A model generated the notes under the pieces. That model saw only the letters and a program-made list of their open reading frames with translations, did no database searches and was not told where the DNA came from. Shown here in pieces: positions 26,178 to 36,336 of a DNA stretch of 64,000 nt. Every line of letters begins with the position of its first letter. Position 1 is the stretch's first letter. Source of the stretch: Megalonaias nervosa (Eukaryota; Mollusca; Bivalvia; Unionida; Unionidae); assembly GCA_016617855.1 (NCBI GenBank), contig JAECUM010094071.1:80461-144460 (forward strand), read 5' to 3'. The position numbers and the translations under genes were made by a program.

Positions 26178-26668
26178 CTATTGATAAAGAAAGAAAAAGA
26201 TTACTTTATGTGCTTTCATCAGTACCTGTACAATATTTTCATGAAGATACCAATATCAACCTTGATAAACTCTCCAGTAACAAATCAGGTTTCAAATGAA
26301 TAATCTGGTATATGTAGGTGGTGTTATGTACCAATATGTCAATAGGTTCACGATGTTGTTGAATAATTTAATAATGGTGTGTATCGTTACTGCAGTGCAT
26401 GTGGCCCTTATGTAAACATACAATAATTACACTACAACATGATTGTTGGCATACATAAATACAATACCATTTTAATGGACTTAGTATTTTAATCAACAAT
26501 ATGTGAAGTAAAAAATATTAATTACAAAAAGGAAATGAGAAATGCTACACATTAAACTGTGCAAAGAGAGAAAGTGACAAATATCTACTCTCAGACTACC
26601 TGGCAAAGGTGAGAGAAAGCGTTGTCAGTGTGACATACTATGGGCAATACTTGTAAAAGTATGAAGTA
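26178..26668. other. Intron of the - strand gene
   Basis: Unique intron sequence; no other feature. Confidence 0.5.
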
Positions 26669-26669
26669 C

Positions 26670-26908
26670 CACATTTACCCATGTATCAACCAAACTCCAG
26701 TGTGCACCCATGTAATAACCAAACTCCAAACAGTGTACACACATCTCTTAACCAAACTCCAGTATACACCCATGTAATCACCAAACTCTAAACAGTGTAC
26801 AATCCTGTATTAACCAAACTCCAAACAATGTACACCCATGTATTAACCAAATTCCAGTGTACACCCATATATTAACCCAACTCCAGTGTACATCCATGTA
26901 GTAACCAA
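26670..26908. repeat. Minisatellite, about 28-bp unit
   Basis: About 8 degenerate copies of atgtattaaccaaactccag followed by tgtacacc, in the intron of the - strand gene. Confidence 0.88.
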
Positions 26909-26909
26909 A

Positions 26910-26978
26910 CTAAACAGATCAGTCATTGCATAATCTGATGGCAGATATGGGTCTATGCTGTTTGCAGCTGGGTACACA
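26910..26978. repeat. MITE-like repeat, fragment of the 1211/13735 family
   Basis: Matches the right part of those copies: ctgatggcagatatgggtct followed by atgctgtttgcagctggg. Confidence 0.5.
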
Positions 26979-27010
26979 TTATTCAATTATAAACATGGCA
27001 ACATATTTAC

Positions 27011-27148
27011 CTCTCTCTTCTGTTTCTCCACTATGGATGTCACTTGGAACAGCAGGTCGTCTATCTTGGTTTCTGTGGAATCCTTCCCCATGGCTGCCAA
27101 AGACAATGCTCTATCCAAGGGGAAGAAGTCGAAGTTCTCTTTTTTCAA
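27011..27148 (-). CDS. Unrecognised gene, internal exon (coiled-coil-like)
   Basis: The reverse-strand exon begins at 27148 after a tttcag acceptor and ends at 27011 before gtaaat. Its 138 bp encode 46 residues in phase 0 with no stop. The segment KIDDLLFQVTSIVEKQKRE looks like an amphipathic or coiled-coil helix, and the helix runs on into the next exon (25302-26177). Upstream exons were not found. They may lie beyond the Polinton or outside the window. Confidence 0.72.
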
Positions 27149-27995
27149 CTGAAAATTACATTGAATATGGCATAAATGAAATTGATCAATCAAGATGCAA
27201 TCAATATGAAAGCATAAAAATAGCACAAAAAGTACCAGCACAGAGGATGTAAAGACAAGTAACTATGATAAGTAATAATTGTCAAGAAACATGTTTTGTA
27301 TTTTGTTACAGGAACAAACACTTTATTATTACAAGTTATGACTTAGGGCTCCATGCTCCTTTTCTTTTAAATTATCTTTTCACGTAGATTTACTAAGTTG
27401 TAAGTTTTACTCAGTATGATGTACAATGAATTCACCTTTATTTATGGATTATAATGATTTTGTCACAGTGGTTAGCTCATATATAATCCACAAATTTAAA
27501 TACTTGACAAAAAGTCTTCAACTATGAAAAGACCCATCAGCACATCCTCCACCCACAAACATGATCAGTTCCACACCACAAAACTGATTACTGATGTGTT
27601 TCATTACTTTAGCAAAAATGTGAAAAATTACACAAGATAAATAATTCCACATTAATTTAAGTTTGCAGTAAATCCTCTTCAGAGCAAACCTGGACCTATG
27701 AAATTATTTTCTTAAAACAGAATTTTATTAAAATTGGAATAATAATAAATTGTATTTATGAATATGGATATAATTAGATGCAGGTGCAAACCTGACGAAA
27801 GAAGTTGAATAAATTAGAAAGCTTAGGTGAAACAATGAAGAAATGCAAGTAACATTATACAAAAAGAGAAAGGAGGAAATAATATGTACTTCATTAGATT
27901 TGGAAATTTGATAACTCCCAACTTTGTTATAAATGCAGGTTCCACTGTATAATGTAACAAAGTACAGGATTACAGATTATTTATATTCTCATGAT
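27149..27995. other. Intron or intergenic, no feature seen
   Basis: AT-rich unique sequence upstream of the exon at 27148-27011. Confidence 0.45.
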
Positions 27996-28345
27996 GGATC
28001 CTACTGACCTGATCTCTCGGTGATCATACTGACCGGATCTCTAATTAGTGATCATACTGACTGAATATCATGATGGATCATATTTACCAGATCTCATTAG
28101 TGATCATACTGACCTGATATCTCATGATGGATCATACTGACCTGATATCTCATTAGTGATCATACTGACTCATTAGTGATCATACTGACCTAATCTCTCA
28201 TTAGTGATCATACTGACCTGATCTCATCAGTGATCATACGGACTTGATCTCTCATTGGTGATCATACTGACTCACTTTCTTCATCATAAATCATACTGAC
28301 CTACTCTCTTATTATTATAGATCACATTGATCGATTCTGTTATTA
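27996..28345. repeat. Minisatellite, about 26-28-bp unit
   Basis: About 13 degenerate copies of gatctctcattagtgatcat followed by actgacct. Confidence 0.9.
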
Positions 28346-28885
28346 CAGATTATACTGACCAACTCCTATTCGTTCCTAACTTAAAATATGAGACAGTATA
28401 TGCAAGAGTGAGATTAAAAGTGAGATTGTAACAAGTCAAAATATGTGATACTAGTAAATGGCAAAAACAACCCAAGAAAGGATTTTGTAAAAAAAAGAAA
28501 CATTCATTCATGCATTCTGTGACCTAAGTTAATATTTACACGTAATTACATAAGCAGGGTATCAGATTTCATTTTACCTTACAGTGAACAAAATAATTTG
28601 ACTGCACAGGTGAATTAATTTGATTCAAATGTACATAGATTATGAGGAAATGACAATATATGTTCCAAATCAAAAGTTAAATCAAATTGCATTCATTTCA
28701 TTGCAAGGTCAATAATCAGTAGAAACTAATACAAATATCATGAGGTGAATCAAAATTGTTTTAAACCTCACTGTACATACAAGTATACATTTATGATAAA
28801 AATGTAGGTTAATATAATTAATTCTACTTACTTGTTATAATTAATACATATAGTGTAAAGACATTTCAATATAAATAGACAAAAC
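28346..28885. other. No feature seen
   Basis: AT-rich unique sequence. Confidence 0.45.
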
Positions 28886-29026
28886 TACATATGTGTTTTG
28901 TTCCAAGTGGGCAGAAAGAACAAGTTTGATGTGGCGTAGGAATGTTGAGACCGGAAGACACATATATTTCCCTACGCCGTACAAAACGAGTTCTTTCATC
29001 CAACTCAGAACAAAACACTTATGTGG
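28886..29026. mobile_element. Short palindromic MITE
   Basis: The left arm acatatgtgttttgttccaa with gggcagaaagaac and the right arm gttctttcatccaactcaga with acaaaacacttatgt are imperfect complements. They bracket about 70 bp that contains a second complementary pair (ggcgtagg and cctacgcc). Non-coding. Confidence 0.65.
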
Positions 29027-30099
29027 TCCTGTATTTGTTACACATCCCTTTTTTGTTCCCCCATTCTTTTAACAAAATTTTTAATGTATACTTTTTAAAA
29101 AAATTTTGTTAGGCACTTGGCTTTTAATGAAAGATACTGTACAACGCTCATGTATGTAAACAGGGCTAGGCCTAGATTCATGCTGTGCAATTGTATCATT
29201 GGTCTGTCTGTACTGCATATATAGATTTACTCTTGCTTTGAATTTTATAAATGTTGTCTGGGACATATGAATGGATTTAATCTATACAGGCAACTGGATT
29301 TTTTCCTTACTTCTCAAATGGAACATAGGTTTTGGACTAGCAAGTGGTCATTTCATTTTTCTTTCACTCTACTTCCATGCAAATTTCATGGCAAATTTTA
29401 CAGACTAATTACATGCAGTAATTAAATGCATTCAATTTCATTCTGAAAGCTCATTAATTTACAGTACATTCAAACTTTTTTATGTTTTCATTTAATACAA
29501 GATGCATTGAACTTAAAGTGATAATTTAAACATATATTTTTAAAAAAATCAAAAGATTTGTCTCTTTCTAACATGCAAACTAGATTTTTAATATTCATTT
29601 GGTTATATTTTAGCAAGAAATATCTTTAATTATTTCAATATTGTTCTGTTTTCTTCTCTTTATTCTCTATTTGAATAGTTGCAAGAATTTAAAATGTTTT
29701 GCCAAACAGATTCAATTTCTTGGTAATTTTAATACACAAACTGTAATTCTCTCCACTTAATCTTGCTCCTTAAAAAAGTATTATTCCACAGACCATATTT
29801 TTAAAACTGAAGCTGAAATGGATTTCAGCCAAGTTTAGTATTCTCTGAATGTGGGGCGTTTCTAACAATGCATTCAATCTTGACTCCCCTGAATCAATCT
29901 TTGTCTGGATTTTTAAAAATTTCAATACAAGATTTCAGTGGCAAAACACACACACACTCTCTCTCCCAAATCAGACTGCACTTCTTAACATTACAAATGC
30001 ATGTTGGCATTTCTTAATAATCTAAAAGGTACAGTAATAAATCATTCTAGATATTTTATAAGTAGACTATTATGGAATATTTCAAGTTGTAAAAGCAGT
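29027..30099. other. Left flank of the Polinton, no gene seen
   Basis: Very AT-rich, CpG-poor sequence. It holds an (ac)n/(tc)n patch near 29948. No exon recognised. Confidence 0.45.
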
Positions 30100-30335
30100 A
30101 GCAGCAGAGAGGGTGAACCCTACAACTTTGTAGAGACCTTATTTTTGAAAATTAAGGGTTCCCTGAAAAAAAATATTTTTGTCTTAATAATGAAAACTTC
30201 TTTAATTGACCAGATTTTTTCACAATCTGGTCACTACGCGTATGTCATTCACCCTCTCTGCTGCTATAAATTAAACAGCCATATAGATATTATCAATAAT
30301 GAGTATTGGAGAACCACACTCAGCTAAATTAGCTC
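30100..30335 (+). repeat. Polinton left terminal inverted repeat
   Basis: Matches the reverse complement of 45453-45699 over about 236 bp with scattered differences. It contains its own 18-bp perfect inverted repeat (30100-30117 against 30248-30265), an internal 9-bp stem gaccagatt/aatctggtc at 30208-30232, and the start of the core-like gene found at the right end (ATG at about 30299). Immediately inside it, 30331-30345 repeats the outermost 15 bases of the right end. Confidence 0.93.
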
Positions 30336-30353
30336 TACTGCTGCTATGATTTT

Positions 30354-31030
30354 TTATCCAAAAATTATATCAAGTCCGTTGCGATATCTTGACCTAGGAT
30401 CGTGTAAATTTATCGTTACAAAACCAAATGGAGCAGCTTGTGCTTTTGAAAAGAAATTTTTAAATTTATTCATGTCCATGTCGCCTGAACACCAAGTATA
30501 ATAAATATTCTGCAGCGTATGATTATCTACTCCGTTGAACACAACTAAAATGTTACAGTTGTCTCTGATTACTTTTGGAATTTGTGTATATCTCTGTGTA
30601 ACATAAATCACGTCTGTATTTTATGTCTACCTCATGAAAATATTCTAGCTGGATTTGATTGTTTGTCCAGCATAACATCATCATACACTACTAAATTATT
30701 AATGAATCCATGAGGGCCAGTGGCCCTGAGATCATCTACAGATGGCGCTTCATCAATATCAGTAATAAAATCTATGACATTGTCTTCATGTAACGATTTT
30801 GCGTTTTCATTAAAATCTTTAAGTACTTCGTAACATCGCTGATCATCTACAGATGGCGCTACTAAATAAAATTTATCCCACTTCAGCCATCGCGTTATTA
30901 GATTAAGCAGTAATTGCGTCTTTCCACTTCCAGATGGGCCTATTATAATCATTCTGATAGAATTCGGAAGCGCTGGATGGTGTTTTACTGGCTCTTGTTT
31001 TCGTGTCGCAGAAAAGTCAGTTATATCCAT
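30354..31030 (-). pseudogene. Polinton packaging ATPase (FtsK/HerA type), broken
   Basis: Reads leftward from ATG at 31028-31030. The first 132 codons carry a Walker A motif GPSGSGKTQ (residues 31-39) and a Walker B strand LVVYDDVM (about 113-120). The frame then meets TGA at 30632-30634. About 20 bases later the protein resumes in another frame (to 30354) with IYVTQRYTQIP, the sensor/arginine-finger region of A32-like ATPases. So there is one nonsense codon plus one single-base frame change in a short segment. The stop context is compatible with CGA to TGA. The ATPase pumps DNA into capsids in related viruses. A 20-base segment is duplicated in frame inside the gene (30730-30749 and 30841-30860). 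Start codons of this gene and the divergent PLA2 gene are only 12 bp apart. Confidence 0.88.
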
Positions 31031-31042
31031 ATAATAAATAAT
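31031..31042. promoter_or_regulatory. Divergent AT-rich start region
   Basis: Twelve AT-only bases (ataataaataat) separate the ATG of the ATPase (-) from that of the PLA2 protein (+). Transcription on each side must therefore start inside the other gene, or at the codon itself. Confidence 0.5.
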
Positions 31043-31558
31043 ATGAGTCTATATTGTGTTCGATGCAGAGCACCTACCGATACTACTGAATTAACGACAG
31101 TAACAACAAAAAATAAAAGGCGTGCACTTACAGGCAAGTGTGTGAAATGTGGTACCAAGAAATATAAATTTGTCTCCATGACTAAGTCAGGAACAAAGAC
31201 AGGTGGGGGTGATATAGCCGCTTTATTAGGAAAATTACCAGGAACTCCATGGGCTAAATATCCCGGTGAGAAACATTTACCCGGATATAATTATTGTGGC
31301 CCAGGAAATCGTCTCGATATCCGACTTGATGATCAAGATCAACCAAAACTAGGAGAGTATCCAGTAAATAAGATTGATCAAGCATGTCACGTTCATGATG
31401 TCGCGTATAAAAGTAAGGATTTGCAACACCGACATCTCGCGGATGTGAAATTGATTCACGCGTTAAATTCTATACCTAATAAATCTCTCAGAGAAAAATT
31501 AGCTAGTTTTCTAGTAAAAACTGCTATGAAAGGTAAACTAGTGTTAAGGGGCTGGTAA
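31043..31558 (+). CDS. Virion phospholipase A2 with N-terminal zinc ribbon
   Basis: 171 codons, intact. I chose the ATG at 31043 because the frame upstream overlaps the opposite-strand ATPase start and lacks family sequence. Residues 5-36 hold a CxxC...CxxC zinc ribbon (C5, C8, C33, C36). A PLA2 domain follows with the calcium loop YCGPGN (84-89) and the catalytic HDVAY (118-122) in an acCxxHDxxY setting. Parvovirus VP1 proteins and several adintoviruses and Polintons carry comparable domains, which are thought to breach endosomal membranes during entry. The segment between the domains contains LPGTPW, echoed in the membrane-active protein at 41948-42406. Confidence 0.9.
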   Translation: MSLYCVRCRAPTDTTELTTVTTKNKRRALTGKCVKCGTKKYKFVSMTKSGTKTGGGDIAALLGKLPGTPWAKYPGEKHLPGYNYCGPGNRLDIRLDDQDQPKLGEYPVNKIDQACHVHDVAYKSKDLQHRHLADVKLIHALNSIPNKSLREKLASFLVKTAMKGKLVLRGW

Positions 31559-31578
31559 TTAATTATATAACTATCATA

Positions 31579-32553
31579 ATGGAATCTGTTTATTATTCCC
31601 CGAGAGGATTTTGGAGAGGTAAGGCAGCGATTAGTAAACTCGCCGAAGCAGCAAAAGTTTCACGTAATGTCGCTGCATCATGGTTAGCACGACAGGCAAT
31701 ATGGCAAATCTTCCTAAGTCCACCTAAAAGAATTCATTACGCGCATTTTGATGTTAGTGTCCCTAATGAAATTCATCAAGCGGATATACTGTTTTACCAC
31801 ACGATACCATTAAAACACGTGGACGAAAATCACGCACTTACAAATACGCATTGACTATCGTTGACGTTGCTAGTAGATATAAAGAAGCGGAGCCATTATC
31901 AACGAAAACAGCATCCGAAGTTGCATCTGCGTTCGAACGAATTTATCATCGAGGTGGTCTACGATGGCCAAAACTACTACAGGTTGATCCTGGTAAAGAA
32001 TTTCTTGGAGTAGTATCATCGTTGATGAAGAAACATAATGTTAAAATCAGACGAGGATATACTGAAATTCATCGTGATCAGGCAATCGTTGAACGATTTA
32101 ATAGAACTCTTGCCGAGCGGTTATTCGGATATCAATACGCAAAGGAAATATCTACTGACTTCAAAGATAGATCTCGTGAATGGGTTGCAAGATTACCGAG
32201 TGTGATAGCTGCGTTGAATAATGAAATTACTCGTCCAACTTCCATGAAACCTTCTAATGCGATCAAAAAAAAATATATACCAATACAACGACATGAATCT
32301 TTCTCTCAACCAGTATTAGGTAATGTTACAGTTAGATATTTATATGAACCTGGCGAACTTGAAGGTGGTAAAAAAAAGAGCAACCGATCCTATCTGGAGC
32401 GTGACTACACATAAAATTTCTAGCGCGGTAAGATCCACTGGTAGACCTCCAATATACAGACTAGATTCTACAGCCCCTCAACGTGGATTTGTACGTGAAC
32501 AATTACAAATAATTCCTGAGGATACGCAATTACCACCAAGCTCAATTTTGTAA
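31579..32553 (+). pseudogene. Polinton retroviral-type integrase, two frame breaks
   Basis: Starts at ATG 31579 after atcata. The first 91-codon frame includes the first catalytic aspartate region (IHQADILF). It is thrown out of frame at a T run near 31792-31795. The next frame (from about 31796 to 32370) holds the second aspartate (LLQVDPGKEFLG) and the glutamate (QAIVERFNRTLAERLFGYQ) of the DDE triad. A second break at the eight-A run 32370-32377 shifts to a third frame with the family's basic C-terminal domain (RATDPIWSV ... RGFVREQL), ending at 32553. Integrase inserts the linear element DNA. All three catalytic residues are present, so only the frame is damaged. Confidence 0.92.
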
Positions 32554-35500
32554 ATGTCCAGAACCTCGACGTCGATTACAATCAAGACAAGTCAGCATTA
32601 CATTTTCACGTGTATGACCGAGATCACTATTAATTCTGTCTACGGTAAATTGTCTTGGATTCGAACACTGCCATGACATATTACAGTTGCAACTTGTGCA
32701 ATGATTATTTTGTAATTGTTTTAGTTTTATAATAAATTCAATATCAATATCAAAATCACGATTATTTTTTTGTCACACTGCTTATAACCAGATAGTTTTT
32801 TTTTTTTTTTTTCATTATTAACAGTTTGATCATTATTTTCTATAAAATTCATAATAACCCTATGTAGTTGAGATATTCTCCTGACTCGAGATACGGCGAG
32901 ATAAACTAAATTCGACCATTCGATCCGATCATCTATAATCCAGATATTTGTATCAGTTATAGTTAATCCCTGTGACGAGTGAATCGTTATAGCGTATCCT
33001 AACGTCCACGGCGATTTATTCATACTCAGCGCATTCTCAACGACATTAATATCGACTAAAACAATGTCATTCAATACAAGATTCTGTACCCTTGGTGGAA
33101 CCAAGACACCTGGTATTTCAACTTCAATATTCTGTCGTCGAGTATCTGAGGGGCGATAACACAAAGGTACAGGTAGATCTGAAAACTTTTCTTGATGTAA
33201 CAAAAATAATTTATCCTGTAGTTCATCACGAACTATCTTTCTACTCGCGACTATCAAATCAGCGGGATTCCATAAAGTCCAAAATTCATTCATAGAAGTC
33301 TCTGGAATTACTCCTCGCATTATCTCACATTGTACTCTGTCTGGTTGAAGTCTGATTAATTTTTGAAACTCTTTTAGCGGTTCATCAATAGCTCTATGGT
33401 CATCATTTATTTCTTCATAATAATTTACGTTATTCTTTAGCCATTCATGTGGAGACTCTCCAACAAAGGGTGGTGGTTGACCATGATCGCAGCACATAAT
33501 CACAGCAGTATTCTTTGTCAATAACCATTCAAGAAATGTTTTTAGTGTTTCTAACGACACCGTGCATATCTCGTCCCATATAATATATTTAGGTATATAT
33601 TTTTCACCCATCCGCGATGGAGTCCACGTGTCTCCGCACCATCTAAAGAAACTGTGATATGTACACGATTTTACTCCTCGTTGCTTTATTTCTCTAGCAA
33701 GTTTATGTGTAGGTGTCAAAACAATTATATCCGAATTATTATTTATAAATAAATTAATTACACGAGTTGTTTTACCTGAACCACCACACCCATTAAGATA
33801 AACAGTCTTATGTCTAGATACAGGATCATACACAGATGGTGCAGATGACTTTAATATTTGATTATTATTTTTGTAATATATCTCCACAATTTCAACATCT
33901 GCAGATTCAGAATAACTAAATATATTTTCCTGTTTTATTCTCCATGTCCCCCATTCACCATTACCGAGTTTTAATAAATCTTTATATTTTTTATGTACAT
34001 AAAATGAATCCGTAGCGACTCTGACAGCGTGATGAGGAAATTTATTTATCATCGATAGTAGGTTTATCGAAACATAAGCTAACATCGAAGATCTTAAATG
34101 AGTAAATTGTGGTGAGTCGCCATCAAGGTAGCTCACAATGGTACCTAGTTTCGTTCCATCTGATAAATAAGCATTACATCTGTTTATAAACGTATTTTTC
34201 TCAGTTGTATCAGCGATTATAAAATCTAGTTCAGCGTCGTCCATAATCAATCTCGTACACGCTCGTTTATAATCGTATGAACCACCTTGAGTAAATTTAC
34301 CGATTATTTTTCTACCGAGATCTTTTGTAAATTTCTCATCATGTTCATTCCTGCATTTATTTATTTTAATAATATGATCTTCATCAATATCAGGGAATTC
34401 TTTTCTGGTATCATCGATATTAAATCTGTTCGGTTCTGGTAACCAAACTTGCCTCTGTGAACTATACGATATAATCGCTTCAGTTACTCTCAACGATATT
34501 AAAAATCCAGCATCAAGCATATATCGCAATAGTACTATCGGAACCCAACATCGCTCTGAAAAATGTCTTCCAAACCAAGCATAAGTAATCGGATGGAGAT
34601 TTTCTGCAAATTCGAATAATTCTACATGAGCAAATCCGGTTAAGTCAACATCTGGTAAATGTCCGTTTATCGCAACCCTGGTCATGTCATGTGTAGGATG
34701 TCCGAATCTCTTAAAGTACTTAGAACATACTCCATATCCAAGAAAACTCCCAGGATAACACGCTACCATATCAACTGAGATAACATCACTATGGTTGTAT
34801 TTGGTGTTCCATAATCCACCGTGACCATATTCTATACAGCTTTTCTTGACATCTTCAAGGAATTCTGATCGTGTCGTTTTCCATGAATTTTTCTCCTGAG
34901 CGAAATGGGCAGCAACCGATGGTACGGTAAAGCAGTTATTCAGTAATTGTCCAACTATGACATCATCAGAGGTATATTTCAATGCAAGATGTTCCATTTC
35001 TTCATGAAGAAATTCTGTATGATAAATATCACCGTTAGGCCGTACAAACTGATCGTAATGATCATATTCCGAACTCTGAAATAACCAAACAGACACAGGG
35101 TCGCTTTTACTTATATTTCTGATAAAATCAAAGATGTCACCGTTATAAAACTTAACTTTTCTATCTCGTGGAAATATCGTTACAGCATTAGTCCATGCAT
35201 GTGCATTATGATCAACGATTGTTATAGGGTTTCCAATTTTTATATATTTTGGTTCGTATAATATCTCTCCGGTTAGTGTTTTACTGTTATTGGAAATCTT
35301 AATAACTTTTCTAGTTCAGCAACATCCTTAATAGATGCACCAGCATCTTTAACCGTTTCTGCCCATTTGTTTATTTTTTTATGTCTTAAATCAGTTAAGC
35401 CATTACCACGTATCGCATTTGTAAAATGTTCTGTAACTCGTTCAGCTACGAAGTTTATTCTTGATATTTTCATCGGTTTCAGATCCGCAACATTAGGTTT

Positions 35501-35962
35501 ATTATTTAGCGGAAATATTCCATATACAACTGCAGTTGCTGGATAACTCTGTATATAATAGGGTTTATCAATGCCAGTAAGTATTCCGGGCTTAGATTTA
35601 TTACTTAAAAGAACAATATTACCCTCGGACTGCACACGGACTGGATCACGCTTATCATGAATAATCCAAATATCTTCTTCTGTATTTACAATAAATTTTA
35701 TTAAAATAAAATATTTTTGATTATCAAGGTGATTAATAATTACTTTTCCTCGTTTGTCGTTCATCATATTAGTAACATTTCCAACTCTGAATGTGGACCA
35801 TGCATGAACTGCACCATCGTCACGAAATTCCTTTTTTGCTTCACGAATACGTTCGATTACCATTAATGCCAGATCCTGCATCGAAATACTAAGTTTATAT
35901 TCTGATAGTCTGTCAAGGTCAAATCTAGTAGGGGAAGGTTCAATAACGGATAATTTCTCCAT
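32554..35962 (-). pseudogene. Family B DNA polymerase fused to SF1 helicase and HNH motif, frame-broken
   Basis: Reads leftward from ATG at 35962. A 229-codon N-terminal part, unrecognised, stops at 35273-35275. A one-base shift near there enters the next frame, which is open without a stop from about 35280 to 32727. Numbered from 35096, it has polymerase motif A at VDMVACYP (D109), motif-B-like KIIGKFTQ (263-270) and motif C ATDS (361-364), where the first Asp of DTDS is Ala but the metal-binding second Asp remains. A RecD/Pif1-like SF1 helicase follows: Walker A GCGGSGKTT (436-444), Walker B IIWDE (505-509), CDHGQPPPF (536-544), motif V AITIHSSQGLT (702-712), motif VI VYLAVSRVRR (731-740). 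After a 17-base homopolymer and a frame break at a seven-A run (32765-32771), a Cys-rich HNH motif extends to about 32554. Polinton polymerases normally lack a helicase. Confidence 0.85.
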
Positions 35963-36011
35963 ATTATAATTAAGGCAAGTATATATTTAATTGAACATTA
36001 ATCTTTTGTAT

Positions 36012-36266
36012 ATGATTGAAACACAAAACAAATGTGCTTGGCTCAAAATTAGATATACTTCTACTTGTAATAAATCATGCGTGAATGAATATTGTAGTTA
36101 TCATATGCAATGTGTTAGAAATGGAAGTCTAGGACCAAAACCGTGTATTGTGTGTAGTGCTGGAGTGCGAGGAAGAACTCAACTGTGCGCGCAATGCGGT
36201 GGTAAAAAATACAGAGAGTTAAAACGATATTATGACAAAAAAAAAATAACGCTGACTCTCCTATAA
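36012..36266 (+). CDS. Small cysteine-rich probable zinc-binding protein
   Basis: 84 codons from ATG 36012; an upstream in-frame TTG at 35991 is less likely. Ten metal-type ligands (C8, C19, C23, C28, H31, C34, C45, C48, C59, C62) form a CxxxC-YCxxHxxC cluster and two CxxC pairs, then a basic tail ends in KKKITLTLL. It has the look of a compact zinc-binding regulator. Role unknown. It is divergent from the polymerase gene across about 50 bp of AT-rich sequence. Confidence 0.72.
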   Translation: MIETQNKCAWLKIRYTSTCNKSCVNEYCSYHMQCVRNGSLGPKPCIVCSAGVRGRTQLCAQCGGKKYRELKRYYDKKKITLTLL

Positions 36267-36336
36267 AAACCGAAGAAGATTATTTGGCTAGATTTTCAAA
36301 AAAAATAATGATTTAAACAAATAGTATTATATATAA

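Noticed and set aside
30094..30099. 6-bp Polinton target duplication (agcagt)
   Set aside because: The matching six bases after the right end read catgct. No shift of the borders gave a convincing pair.
35094..35096. Start of the polymerase gene at this point
   Set aside because: The codon is GTG and the frame is open well upstream with continuous coding character. The gene starts at 35962 apart from a frame change.
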